This document shows, in pieces, positions 7,801-16,314 of a stretch of 45,747 nucleotides of DNA. The position numbers and the translations under genes are program-made. Position 1 is the first letter of the stretch. Each line of letters begins with the position of its first letter. A model generated the notes under the pieces. That model searched no databases and was not told where the DNA came from. It saw only the letters and a list, made by a program, of their open reading frames with translations. The DNA comes from JBCDGZ01 sp038750655 (lineage in GTDB: Bacteria; Bacteroidota; Bacteroidia; Chitinophagales; Saprospiraceae): the NCBI GenBank assembly GCA_038750655.1, contig JBCDGZ010000055.1, forward strand, positions 1 to 45,747, given 5' to 3'.

Positions 7801-10317
7801 GCCAGTGGCGCGCTCTTCACCATTGAAAGCTCGGCCAACCTCCGCATTGCCAATTCCACCAGAGAAGGACTGAAAAACGAAGGCACCTGCGACAACTACG
7901 GCACCCTCGACCTAGTCAAAGCGGCCGATTTTGCCCTCGACAACTACGGTACCTTCAACAATAAACCCGGAGGCCTTCTTAAAGCCGACAGCTCCAATAG
8001 GGCCAGCATTCTCAACCGCTCCAACCTGATCAATGATGGCACTATTGAAGTCGACAATTCTACCATGCAGGGCATCTATCAAATCAGCGGTACATTCGAT
8101 AATAATGGAATCATCAATATTGGTCAGAACGGAGGTTTTCGGAATATGAAGACCCAGGGCATTGAGGCCATCGCCCTTTTTAATAATAATAGTGGAGGGG
8201 TAATCAATATCGATAATGTGCTAAGAGATGCTTTAAACGTCTGGAATGCTGATGGAGAACTTAACAATGCAGGGACCATTAATATCGGTACCAACGGCAT
8301 GGCTAATAATCTCGGCAGGCGTGGTTTTATTGTAGGGCAGGAGGTGAATAATCAAGGGGTAGTGAATATATTGAATACCGCTGGTCATGGACTCTATATT
8401 AGTACGAGCTCTCCTGCCGCCTTCAACAATAATGGGGGTACTTTGAATATCGGACAGGGAGGAACGCCGGATAATATTTCTGCAAATGGGATAGAAAATT
8501 TCGGAGAGATCAATAATACTGCAAATGGTGCCATCAATATTAATAATACGGGGAATCATGGTCTCCATAATATTGGGATAGTTGCGAATGAAGCAAATAT
8601 ATCAATTGGCCTCGGAGGCCCCGATGCTAATATCGGTGGTAATGGCTTGCATAATTTAATGGCCTTTGACAACCTGGCCAGTGGGACCATCGATATTGAC
8701 TATGTTGGCCAAACGGGTTTACACAATGAAAAGATAATTGCCTTCGGAGGCTTCAATAATGTCGGTACCATCAACATCGCCCTCTCTAGTGGCCCTGGTA
8801 ATTTCAGTGCTTATGGTATCAATAACATGGAAGATTTTGATAATCAAGCTGCGGCTACACTCACTTGTAATAAGGTGGTATTCAACACCGGTACACTGAC
8901 GAATTCCAGTACCATCAATATCGTAGAGGGGATCATCAACGATGGAACCTTGCAAGGCAATGGCGATTATACGATTGAAGGCAACTGGGAAAATAATGGA
9001 ACCTTCAGTGAGGGATCTTCTACCGTCACCTTTTCCGGCGCTGCCAATGATACCATTCAAGGTACGAATCCTACGACCTTTAATCAGCTCAACATCTCTA
9101 AGACCAATGCCGAAGTGTTGCTTGGGCGTACGACAGGTGTCGAGGTGATTACCTTGAATAGCGGACACCTCAATCTCAATGGATTTGATTTTTTCCTGAG
9201 CAGTACGGGCAGCATCTTGCAGGAAAGCGAGTTGGGCTATATCTACAGCACCAGAGGCGGAGAGATTGTCACTATTCGCGTCTTGAATAGCCCCACTAAC
9301 AATGCCCTCGGCAATATCGGGCTGCAGATCAGTGCTCCCTCCAATTTGGGAAACACGATCATCAAGCGAGGACATACGGTGAATACGATCGACGGAGCCG
9401 CCAGTATTGAACGTTATTACCTGTTGGAGCCCACCAATAATTCTGGTTTGAATGCCGATGTTCAATTGGCATACCTGGATGCAGAGCTAAACGGTCAGGA
9501 GGAAGGCCTCTTGGAGCCTTACCGCTATGATAGCGGCAACTGGACGGCTTACGACGTAGAAGCCGCCAGCACGAGTAACAATGCTGTAGAGCTGCTGGGC
9601 ATCGAGACTTTTGACACCCTAAGATTAATACAAGGAGCGATTAAACTGGCTCCTATGGCCCTGTTGGAGGGCAGCTACGCGGGCTCCGGCCTAATGAACG
9701 ATGATTTGCGCAGCCAGGGCCTGCTGCCCTCCACCGAGCCTTTCACCGCCCTGGGCTTCACCCACGTCGGCAACAGCGGCGGTGAAGCCGCCGAGCCCCT
9801 GGCCTTCACCACCACCGGCGATAACGCCATCGTCGACTGGGTCTTCCTCGAACTGCGGGATAAAAACGACGCCAGCATCGTGCTGCACACCCGCTCCGCA
9901 CTCCTGCAAAGCGACGGCGATATTGTAGACCTGGACGGCAGCTCGACCCTCACGCTGCCCAACGTGCTCCCCGATCACTACTACCTAACGATCCGCCATC
10001 GCAACCACCTCGGGGTGCGCAGCGCGGCGACCGTTGCCGTAGGCCTGTCGGCCGCCTTCTACGATTTCAGCATCGACCCCGTGGACGTCGCCGGCGGCAC
10101 CCTCGGCATTGCAGACCTGGGCGATGGCTTCTATGCCCTCATCAGCGGTGATTTTGATCACAACGGTCAGGTGCAGAACAGCGACGCACAAAGCATGACC
10201 AATACCATCGGCCTTTCCGGTTATTTGCAAGGGGACCTGGATATGAACGGACAGGTACAGAACAGCGAATTACAGCTCCGCATGGTACCGAATATCGGTA
10301 AAGGAGTGCAGTATTAA
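4822..10317 (+). CDS. Giant Asn/Gly-rich repeat surface protein with dockerin-like C-terminus
   Basis: 1831 residues with a signal peptide (about 1-22, ending CEA). Four modules with a W-x(6-8)-W-x(3-4)-N-W-x(3)-A/I-P-T/S signature begin near residues 26, 253, 593 and 934. Each is followed by long runs of short N-N-G-T-I-N/I-N-I-G-like coils, suggesting an elongated beta-solenoid stalk. From about residue 1610 there is a conserved domain (D-D-L-R-S-Q-G-L-L-P, H-V-G, I-V-D-W-V-F-L-E-L-R-D, Y-Y-L-T-I-R-H-R-N-H-L-G). Two dockerin/EF-hand-like repeats follow near 1775 and 1803 (G-D-x-D-x-N-G-Q-V-Q-N-S). This last part is shared with the gene at 13194. Probable adhesin or matrix protein; no catalytic motif seen. 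It ends 32 bp before A2, consistent with co-transcription. Confidence 0.85.
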   Translation: MKKLMLPICFLLSLCLSLDCEAITRTWNSTSNTNWHRAANWSPRGIPTANDKLIINNTNLANPVISSNAKAREILLSGQTLTINAGVTLEISPTLYAGLVIMDAGHLINKGTLEIEEQTSSLSLYGMIVENNGILDNQLGATFKSDVLGTCLATFSTGTVNNYGRIVLGQGLSGSFVALVNIGTFTNHDCKAAIQSYGTIDDQSGNFINRGQIAELASGNSDITTNEGIIQNLNGGNFTITNNTGEYLTSSGLLWTGCVDNNWSESANWITGAVPSFGSEVRILDRPNDPVLSTSTFIKSIVVNSNSVLEIASGGRLTIGNFPQDALINNGQIDNRGTIEIGSSGTVGDDGMVNNGTFNNDGTVLVRGATNRGLFNKGTFTNNHILSINQRLATRFIKGIINQSVFTNSGGNLFIENVAQEAISNQAGTFSNLNGGSIQLGMSDGDIGGTGISNFGLNTQFINDNSTIEISNTGAFTSSTGWAISNSAYIENSNNGYIAIGGAGAPTNSIAIRNTGTSAEIQNNACSTILVASDNTIFNNAVFHNQGGIIVENASGTSSSISTNTGQLFNLNGGTLNVTSGTAAVNYDFQATKIWTGFSNNFWLDADNWVEGAAPTSGDDVFVFPNTCSANQPTFPTLTRSCKSLTIAEGSTFTLPNLATLNLEGVGTQSGTQCLLNQGTINNDGTINLSTVINTRRGIENEGIFNNNSGTINGYYFTDHAIYNYDNGVFTNTVNGEIHLGRLNTYGMGQDGIHNEDTAVFINAGTLKIDLAGDDGVSVQGDSRFENTGNLHIGTVNGGMGHNGLYIKGSGYLINTGFLEIDEVADYAIENVGRPGVTGFENKSGATLYIGAQGGVQNNSIFSTGNFTNEACATIRNLGPTNISATGNFNNYGLLLDEGPAGGSFSNNYGVVQNLNGGSFNISNNSGALISYDAVIWTGCSGTDAYWHTPANWLGNAIPTSADRAVLTGMAPGTADDPVVQSGQQALAKTVVVASGALFTIESSANLRIANSTREGLKNEGTCDNYGTLDLVKAADFALDNYGTFNNKPGGLLKADSSNRASILNRSNLINDGTIEVDNSTMQGIYQISGTFDNNGIINIGQNGGFRNMKTQGIEAIALFNNNSGGVINIDNVLRDALNVWNADGELNNAGTINIGTNGMANNLGRRGFIVGQEVNNQGVVNILNTAGHGLYISTSSPAAFNNNGGTLNIGQGGTPDNISANGIENFGEINNTANGAININNTGNHGLHNIGIVANEANISIGLGGPDANIGGNGLHNLMAFDNLASGTIDIDYVGQTGLHNEKIIAFGGFNNVGTINIALSSGPGNFSAYGINNMEDFDNQAAATLTCNKVVFNTGTLTNSSTINIVEGIINDGTLQGNGDYTIEGNWENNGTFSEGSSTVTFSGAANDTIQGTNPTTFNQLNISKTNAEVLLGRTTGVEVITLNSGHLNLNGFDFFLSSTGSILQESELGYIYSTRGGEIVTIRVLNSPTNNALGNIGLQISAPSNLGNTIIKRGHTVNTIDGAASIERYYLLEPTNNSGLNADVQLAYLDAELNGQEEGLLEPYRYDSGNWTAYDVEAASTSNNAVELLGIETFDTLRLIQGAIKLAPMALLEGSYAGSGLMNDDLRSQGLLPSTEPFTALGFTHVGNSGGEAAEPLAFTTTGDNAIVDWVFLELRDKNDASIVLHTRSALLQSDGDIVDLDGSSTLTLPNVLPDHYYLTIRHRNHLGVRSAATVAVGLSAAFYDFSIDPVDVAGGTLGIADLGDGFYALISGDFDHNGQVQNSDAQSMTNTIGLSGYLQGDLDMNGQVQNSELQLRMVPNIGKGVQY

Positions 10318-10349
10318 TACCTCATTCTCTAGAAAAAAAATTAAGTATC

Positions 10350-11777
10350 ATGAAGTTTAGAATATTCATTTTCCTGTTGTTGTTGACTAGCCAGCTTTCG
10401 GCGCAGGTGGCGATCAACAGCGATAATAGTGAGCCGGATTCCAGCGCGATTCTGGACATCCAATCGACGAGCAAGGGGCTGTTAACGCCTCGGATGACGG
10501 AGGCCCAGCGCAATGCCATCTCCGAACCGGCCGCGGCCTTGATGGTCTACCAGACGGATGGCCGGGCTGGCTTTTATTTCAACTCGGGGACGCCTTCGGC
10601 ACCTAACTGGGTAAAGATCGGGACGCAGAACGACCTGCAGGCACAGGACGCCAGAACTCCCATCGATTCCGTCGCTTACTTTGCCAACTATGGCTCCGTC
10701 GGCTACGCCAGCTATGTCATCACCGAGCCGGGGTCCTATTACCTTACCCAAAACATCAACAGTGCTCAATCCGGGGCCTTCGGCATCGTTATCGACGCCG
10801 ACGACGTCTTCCTCGATCTCAACGGCTACATCATCCTCGGCGATCGGACGGGCAGCCCCGGTATCTTTTCTTTGCCCTCCAATGGCGGTGGTACCGGCGA
10901 CGGCATCCATCTGGAAGGTACACGAAACAACATCACCATTAAAAACGGAACGATAGACAGTTGGGCGGGGAACGGTATTTATGGTAACAACACCAATCTC
11001 TCCTCTTTCTACAACTTACTGATTCGCAATAATGGGAGACATGGAATAGAGGTCCATGATTACAATGTGCTTATCGACTGTAAGTCTTTCTACAATTACT
11101 ACGATGGAATCAGGACTGGCGAAGGATGTACCATTAGCGATTGTAAATCGTCGGCCAATAGTGGTTATGGCTTTAAGATCAATCGATTTTCTAAACTGAG
11201 CAGATGCATGGCTTCGTATAATGCGCTAGACGGTTTTTCTATTAGTCAGGATGGAAAACTGGTGAATTGCAGCGCCACTGAAAATGAAGGTATTGGTATT
11301 GATATAAGCATTGGTGCCTTTGTGTCTTTCTGCCTTAGCAATAGGAATGGAGAGGCCGGAATACAAGCGTTCAGTGACTGTATTGTCGCCAACTCGGTGG
11401 CCAGTTATAATGGACAAGATATCTCGTCGGCCGGTTCTGACTCTACCGATTATTCTGGCATCAAAGTCGATGGAAATGGAGGCTATCTCTACAATAATGT
11501 TTGCGCTAATAACCGCTATGCGGGGATCGCTGCAACTACATTGGTACAAGACACCAAGATTGTCAGCAACCTAGTCGTGCAAAATGAATACATCGGAATC
11601 TTGGTGGAAAATAATGGCGGAATAATCGTCAACAATTATGTTGGGGGGACCGTAAATGGCCCTAGTTATGATTTTCGAGGAACCGTAGGTCATGGCCCCA
11701 TCATCAATGTACGAAGTGCGGGACCCCTTTCTACCGTCACCAATGCTGATCACCCATTTGCTAATTTTAATAACTAA
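10350..11777 (+). CDS. Right-handed parallel beta-helix protein, subfamily A (A2)
   Basis: 475 residues. The signal peptide (MKFRIFIFLLLLTSQLSA) is followed by V-A-I-N-S-D-N-S, L-L-T-P-R-M and G-F-Y-F-N-S-G. The A-type block starts at T-P-I-D-S-V-A-Y-F-A-N-Y-G-S-V-G-Y. G-S-Y-Y-L-T falls near residue 127, L-D-L-N-G-Y near 155 and G-D-G-I-H-L-E-G near 185. The remainder is beta-helix coils and the C-terminus is HPFANFNN. The length equals that of A3 (475). It starts 32 bp after the giant gene and is followed after 45 bp by B2, so the three are probably one transcript. The function of the helix (binding, lyase or adhesion) is not determined by anything visible. Confidence 0.9.
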   Translation: MKFRIFIFLLLLTSQLSAQVAINSDNSEPDSSAILDIQSTSKGLLTPRMTEAQRNAISEPAAALMVYQTDGRAGFYFNSGTPSAPNWVKIGTQNDLQAQDARTPIDSVAYFANYGSVGYASYVITEPGSYYLTQNINSAQSGAFGIVIDADDVFLDLNGYIILGDRTGSPGIFSLPSNGGGTGDGIHLEGTRNNITIKNGTIDSWAGNGIYGNNTNLSSFYNLLIRNNGRHGIEVHDYNVLIDCKSFYNYYDGIRTGEGCTISDCKSSANSGYGFKINRFSKLSRCMASYNALDGFSISQDGKLVNCSATENEGIGIDISIGAFVSFCLSNRNGEAGIQAFSDCIVANSVASYNGQDISSAGSDSTDYSGIKVDGNGGYLYNNVCANNRYAGIAATTLVQDTKIVSNLVVQNEYIGILVENNGGIIVNNYVGGTVNGPSYDFRGTVGHGPIINVRSAGPLSTVTNADHPFANFNN

Positions 11778-11822
11778 CCCAGTTGCGATGAACGAGATTC
11801 ATCCAAAAGAAAAAACGAAAAA

Positions 11823-13091
11823 ATGAAGTATATCATATTTAAATTATTTTGCTCAATAGTCTTCCTACTCGGCATGGGCTATCCCCCAATGTTGCACGCT
11901 AGCATAGACCACTGCATGGCTTCAGAGGCAGCGGCCAGAATTCCACTGGATGCTGTTTGTCCCACCTGCCTTAATGATGGTTTTGTCATCAGAACTCCAG
12001 GCTCTTACTACCTTACCCGGAATTTGATTTCTACGACAAGCGGAGTAAGGACGATTCGAATCTTTAGTGATAATGTAAGTCTTGACCTCAATGGCTTCAC
12101 GATTTCCGATACTTCCGGTGGCACCAGTTCCACCGATACTGGAATTGAAATTTTATCTTATGATAATGTTTTGATTCACAATGGTCATATCAAAGGTTTC
12201 GGCGGATTTGGCATCCGTAGTTCTAGTGCAGACCACTGTGTCTTGCGTAATTTGATCATATCCGATAACGGACAAGAAGGTGTTTGGCTAGATGATTTAT
12301 GCATCATTGAAAATGTCGTGTTCAGCAATAATGGTGAAAACGGTATAAGAATCGGTGATCAGACCTTCATTAAAAATTGTACGGCGGAAGGAAACGGCGA
12401 AGATGGGTTTAGTGTAGGAAGTGGATGTGAAATATTTAATTGTGTTGCGGCGGGAAATGCTAGAAATGGAATAGACGGAGCGAATGACAACCTTGTTGAA
12501 AACTGTACAGCAACGGCCAATCTATGGGTGGGCATTGTCCTGGCTGATGGTAGTGTTGCGCGCAATTGTATGAGTACGGACAATAAAGAAATAGGCATTC
12601 GAGTAACTAACGGAACAGTGACCAATTGTCACGCGGGGGATAATGGGTTTTGTGTAAGAGATGGCAGCTGTACACCCTCTTTTGGGAGCTTTAGTACGGT
12701 GATTGTCTGCCCAGAGGGAACCGGAATTTGTGGGGTCGGCCAGTCCCTGATTTATGACAATCATTCCAATAATAATATGATCGGCATCTTTTTGACTTCT
12801 CAAGATGGTGCTGTTTTTCAGAACTATTGTGAAAACAATCAACATCAAGGAGTCGTGGGGATGCCTAGAGCGAGAGATGGTTCTATCTCTGGAGCGATGC
12901 ACTTTCGCAATGTTTGTCATAATAATGGATACACCCCTCGCTCCAACCTGACCAGCCTGGGCATTCCCTCTGGAGAGTATTATTTCACGGGAACGGATAT
13001 TTCTTACGGCCCACTCGTCAACATCAATGGGGTCGGTGATCTTATTGGAACGCCGAATGCGGATCATCCTTTGGCTAATTTTGAGTTTTGA
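11823..13091 (+). CDS. Right-handed parallel beta-helix protein, subfamily B, short form (B2)
   Basis: 422 residues. The signal-peptide-like start (MKYIIFKLFCSIVFLLG) is not the one of B1 and B3. The roughly 70-residue module A-x-I-N-x-D-N-S to G-F-Y-H-N-A-G is absent: the mature protein goes directly to R-I-P-L-D-A-V-C-P-T-C, then G-S-Y-Y-L-T-R-N and L-D-L-N-G-F. The helix core and the Cys-containing block (C-P-E-G-T-G-I-C-G) match B1 and B3, and the end is L-A-N-F-E-F. The missing N-terminal module suggests it is dispensable for the helix and may mediate something else, such as multimer contact (inference). Confidence 0.88.
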   Translation: MKYIIFKLFCSIVFLLGMGYPPMLHASIDHCMASEAAARIPLDAVCPTCLNDGFVIRTPGSYYLTRNLISTTSGVRTIRIFSDNVSLDLNGFTISDTSGGTSSTDTGIEILSYDNVLIHNGHIKGFGGFGIRSSSADHCVLRNLIISDNGQEGVWLDDLCIIENVVFSNNGENGIRIGDQTFIKNCTAEGNGEDGFSVGSGCEIFNCVAAGNARNGIDGANDNLVENCTATANLWVGIVLADGSVARNCMSTDNKEIGIRVTNGTVTNCHAGDNGFCVRDGSCTPSFGSFSTVIVCPEGTGICGVGQSLIYDNHSNNNMIGIFLTSQDGAVFQNYCENNQHQGVVGMPRARDGSISGAMHFRNVCHNNGYTPRSNLTSLGIPSGEYYFTGTDISYGPLVNINGVGDLIGTPNADHPLANFEF

Positions 13092-13100
13092 GAATCGATC

Positions 13101-13176
13101 GCCGTGTCCCTTGCAGGAGACACGGCTCGGACAAAAGCGCTATTCGTCAAGGCAGTGTCTCTCGCAGAGGACACTG
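13101..13176 (+). repeat. Pair of complete intergenic bulged hairpins (type 1 and type 2)
   Basis: Type 1 occupies 13101-13126: arms GCCGTGTC and GACACGGC close an inner CCT/AGG stem with one unpaired A on the 3' side. Type 2 occupies 13153-13176: CAGTGT/ACACTG close CTCT/AGAG with one unpaired G on the 3' side. The shared design, a bulged purine and a 3-nt loop, suggests one element family. The 26-nt spacer is also partly conserved in other gaps. These hairpins lie immediately upstream of the 13194 gene. Confidence 0.7.
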
Positions 13177-13193
13177 ATAAAACACTTATTCAT

Positions 13194-14756
13194 ATGAAAA
13201 ATATATTATTCATCATTCTGGTTACCTGTTCAATAATTGGGCAAGCCCAGGACACCAAATTCCTCTTCACCGGAGGCTACTGTAAGATCACCGGAGAAGT
13301 AAACCTGGTCTTACAGGATACGGATTTGAAATTTTCTTCCCCTGCGAGAATCGAAGCAACTGGGGGAACCTTGATATTCACCGGTACGCAAACCGATACT
13401 TTGCTGAACGAAGTCCCCGCCAGTAATCGCATGAATCTCCATAAGGTGCTGTTGGATAAGGAGAATGATGTAGACCTGGTGATTGATGGTAACTTTCGAG
13501 TCAATGATCAATTTATTTTTGGTGGAAATGGCGCAAAGGTGATGACGTCGAGTACTTTATTTTTTGGCGAAAATGCCAGTATCGCGGGCTATGATCCCGA
13601 AAATCATTTTTACCGGGAGGGGATCGTCGCCCTGCAGAAAGAAAATCAAGCCGGAACTTTTGTTTTTCCCATCAGTTCCAAAAGAGATTCCTACAGCGCC
13701 TTAACCATCACATTGGCGGCAGGAGACACTACGGACGTAACGGTTAATGTAGCCAACAATGCAACTGATCTTTCAACGTATTCTAGTTTTTCTAGTGGGG
13801 TACTGGATCGTACTTTCATTTGTGTTGCTAATGGCTTGAGCCAGCCCGCTAGCCTCGCTATTGATTGGTCAGTGGATCAGGAATTGCCGGGCTTTGACCG
13901 GGAATACTGTGGCGTGATCCAATACGTTCCAGGGCCCCAAGGGTACCAACTCCCATTTAGTGAGGTCGGTCCGGCCACCGGTAGTAATCCTTATTATCGC
14001 AGGGTAGGGGAGTTGCAAAGCGGTTTTACCTACAATTATGTTGTGGGAGAAGAATTCTTGCCTCATGTCCAGCTGGAAGCCCGCGCTTTCTTGCAGGGGG
14101 CCTTCGACGCCACCGAAATGCGCGACGACCTTCGGACCAATGGTCTCCTACCCCTCAACGAACCTTATGATGCCCTCAGCGACTTTACCCACGTCGGCCG
14201 CGGAGGTAATGAAGCCGCCGAAAGCGCGACGGTCTTCGACCAGCCCGGCAGCGATGATGACATCGTCGATTGGGTGATGGTCGAGCTGCGGGATAAGGAT
14301 GATACCGATGTGGTCATCGAAACCAAATCAGCGCTGCTGCAGCGCGACGGCGACATTGTCGATATGGACGGCTTTTCCCCACTGGGCATTCCCGTCCCTG
14401 ATGACGATTACTACCTGTCCATCCGCCACCGCAATCATCTCGGCATCTTGTCCTCCTCCGTCCTCAGCCTGAGTTCAGCCAGTACGACGATCTATGATTT
14501 CAGCAGCTCGGCGGCTAACGCCTTGGGGGGGCTGAATGGCGTCGCAACGCTGCCCGGAGGGCTCTTTGGCCTATACAGCGGTGACTTCAACGCCAACGGA
14601 CAGGTGCAAAACACCGATGTCAACGAACTCATTCCTTCGATCGGTACCTCCGGCTATCTGATGGGTGACCTCAATCTCAATGGGCAGGTACAGAATACCG
14701 ATTTGCAGAATTTCCTTCTCCAGAATTTGGGGAAAGGAGCGCAGTATAATTATTAA
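13194..14756 (+). CDS. Secreted protein with the same dockerin-like C-terminal region as the giant gene
   Basis: 520 residues from the ATG at 13194, chosen because MKNILFIILVTCSIIGQAQ is a proper signal peptide. An in-frame ATG at 13104 would add 30 residues encoded by hairpin repeats and is unlikely. The N-terminal roughly 270 residues are beta-rich with no recognised catalytic motif. From about residue 290 the protein matches the C-terminal part of the 4822 gene: D-D-L-R-T-N-G-L-L-P, I-V-D-W-V-M-V-E-L-R-D-K-D, Y-Y-L-S-I-R-H-R-N-H-L-G. Two dockerin/EF-hand-like repeats follow (G-D-F-N-A-N-G-Q-V-Q-N-T-D near 462 and G-D-L-N-L-N-G-Q-V-Q-N-T-D near 490). It ends 24 bp before A3. The likely role is a surface structural partner of the beta-helix proteins. 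Confidence 0.85.
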   Translation: MKNILFIILVTCSIIGQAQDTKFLFTGGYCKITGEVNLVLQDTDLKFSSPARIEATGGTLIFTGTQTDTLLNEVPASNRMNLHKVLLDKENDVDLVIDGNFRVNDQFIFGGNGAKVMTSSTLFFGENASIAGYDPENHFYREGIVALQKENQAGTFVFPISSKRDSYSALTITLAAGDTTDVTVNVANNATDLSTYSSFSSGVLDRTFICVANGLSQPASLAIDWSVDQELPGFDREYCGVIQYVPGPQGYQLPFSEVGPATGSNPYYRRVGELQSGFTYNYVVGEEFLPHVQLEARAFLQGAFDATEMRDDLRTNGLLPLNEPYDALSDFTHVGRGGNEAAESATVFDQPGSDDDIVDWVMVELRDKDDTDVVIETKSALLQRDGDIVDMDGFSPLGIPVPDDDYYLSIRHRNHLGILSSSVLSLSSASTTIYDFSSSAANALGGLNGVATLPGGLFGLYSGDFNANGQVQNTDVNELIPSIGTSGYLMGDLNLNGQVQNTDLQNFLLQNLGKGAQYNY

Positions 14757-14780
14757 AACTTAATGTAATTCTTATTCATC

Positions 14781-16208
14781 ATGCAATATAGATTCTTCTT
14801 TTTTCTATTATTATTGGCCAGCCAGCTTCCGGCTCAGATCGCTATCAATACGAATGGTAGTGAGCCGGATTCCAGCGCCATGCTCGATATTCAATCCACG
14901 AGTAAAGGCCTGCTGACCCCTCGGATGACGCAGTCCGAGCGCAATGCCATTGTCAGCCCCGCCACTGGATTGATGATTTATCAGACCGATGCCATACCGG
15001 GCTTTTACTACAATGAAGGTACGCCCACTATCCCAGATTGGATCAGAATTGGTGTTGGCAATGAGCTGAGCGGAGACCCTAGAGTCCCCATCGATTCCGT
15101 CGCCCATTTTGCCAACTACGGCTCCGTAGGCTACGCCAGCTATGTCATCACTGAGCCCGGCTCCTATTACCTCACCAAAAATGTCCTGAGTGCTCAATCC
15201 GGAGCCTTCGGCATCGTCATCGATGCGGACAATGTCGTCCTCGACCTCAACGGCTACACCATTATCGGCGACCGAACGACCAATCCTTTCAGCTCCCCGC
15301 CTACCGAGGCCGGAGGCACCGGCGACGGCATTCACCTCGAAGGAGCCCGCAAACACATCACCATCAAGAATGGTATTGTTGACAGTTGGGCGGGCAGCGG
15401 CATCGCTGGATCTGCATGCACCCGCTCTTCCTTTTACGATTTATCCATTCGTAATCATGGGAAACATGGATTAGAGATTGATGATTTCAATGTGGTCTTG
15501 CGCTGTGCGGTCTTTTACTGTTATTTGAATGGCTTTGATATTGGGGAGAGTTGTGTTTTGGTTCACAATACTTCTGGCAGAAATGCAGGATATGGCTTTA
15601 GGTTAGCGAGCTACAACCAAGTCACCAATTGTAATGCGGGAAGAAATGGAAACGATGGTTTTGATCTCGGCAATCAGAGTTCGATTATTAATTGTATTTC
15701 GACTTACAATGAAGCCAGTGGGATTGAGGGAAGTATAGGGATTACGATTAAGGGCTGTATTGCCAATAACAATTGGCAAGCAGGATTTAATTTGTTTAGT
15801 GATGCTTCCATCTCTGGTTGTACGGCTAGTTATAATGGGACTTCACTTCCAAGAGCTACGCTAGATTCTACCTTTTTTTCAGGAATTGTCGTTGGGGGTA
15901 ATTCTGGTTATGTTTTCAACAATCAATGTGTGGGAAATGAATACGCGGGTATTGCGGCGAGATTCGCCGGGTCTCAAGACTCCAAAATCATTGGCAATAT
16001 GGTTATTCAAAATGAATTAGTCGGAATTTATGTTAAACGCGATGGCGGCTTGGTAGCGAAGAACTATGTAGCCGGAACGGTCAATGGGCCTGGCTATGAT
16101 TTTCGAGGGACGACCGCACACGGGCCGATTATAGATGTTCGAGGATCAGGTGTAGGGATGTCCGGTTTGCCTAACGCGGTTCATCCTTTTGCTAATTTTA
16201 ATAATTAA
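14781..16208 (+). CDS. Right-handed parallel beta-helix protein, subfamily A (A3)
   Basis: 475 residues with signal peptide MQYRFFFFLLLLASQLPA. N-terminal module I-A-I-N-T-N-G-S, L-L-T-P-R-M and G-F-Y-Y-N-E-G. A-type block V-P-I-D-S-V-A-H-F-A-N-Y-G-S-V-G-Y, G-S-Y-Y-L-T-K-N, L-D-L-N-G-Y, then coils, ending HPFANFNN. It is the full-length counterpart of the truncated gene at the left edge; most differences are conservative and lie in the helix core. The start lies 24 bp after the preceding stop, with no room for a separate promoter, which supports co-transcription with 13194. It is followed by hairpin repeats and then B3. Confidence 0.9.
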   Translation: MQYRFFFFLLLLASQLPAQIAINTNGSEPDSSAMLDIQSTSKGLLTPRMTQSERNAIVSPATGLMIYQTDAIPGFYYNEGTPTIPDWIRIGVGNELSGDPRVPIDSVAHFANYGSVGYASYVITEPGSYYLTKNVLSAQSGAFGIVIDADNVVLDLNGYTIIGDRTTNPFSSPPTEAGGTGDGIHLEGARKHITIKNGIVDSWAGSGIAGSACTRSSFYDLSIRNHGKHGLEIDDFNVVLRCAVFYCYLNGFDIGESCVLVHNTSGRNAGYGFRLASYNQVTNCNAGRNGNDGFDLGNQSSIINCISTYNEASGIEGSIGITIKGCIANNNWQAGFNLFSDASISGCTASYNGTSLPRATLDSTFFSGIVVGGNSGYVFNNQCVGNEYAGIAARFAGSQDSKIIGNMVIQNELVGIYVKRDGGLVAKNYVAGTVNGPGYDFRGTTAHGPIIDVRGSGVGMSGLPNAVHPFANFNN

Positions 16209-16219
16209 TTATACTCTGT

Positions 16220-16243
16220 CAGTGTCCTCTGCGAGAGACACTG
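16220..16243 (-). repeat. Inverted copy of type 2 intergenic hairpin
   Basis: These 24 nt are the exact reverse complement of 13153-13176, and the match extends outward to about 32 nt with one mismatch. A further partial arm (GCAGTGTCTCCTG) follows at 16270-16282. It lies in the A3-B3 gap. Confidence 0.75.
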
Positions 16244-16314
16244 ACTTGACAAACTTGATGTCAATGCAGTGTCTCCTGAAAGGGATGCCATAAGCATAAT
16301 AAATACCATAAAAC

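Noticed and set aside
8719..9465. 248-codon open frame opposite the giant repeat gene
   Set aside because: It is a by-product of the repetitive N-N-G coding pattern; composition is not protein-like and there is no start context.
13104..13193. Upstream extension of the dockerin-like gene from the ATG at 13104
   Set aside because: The 30 extra residues are encoded by the hairpin repeats, and the ATG at 13194 gives a proper signal peptide.
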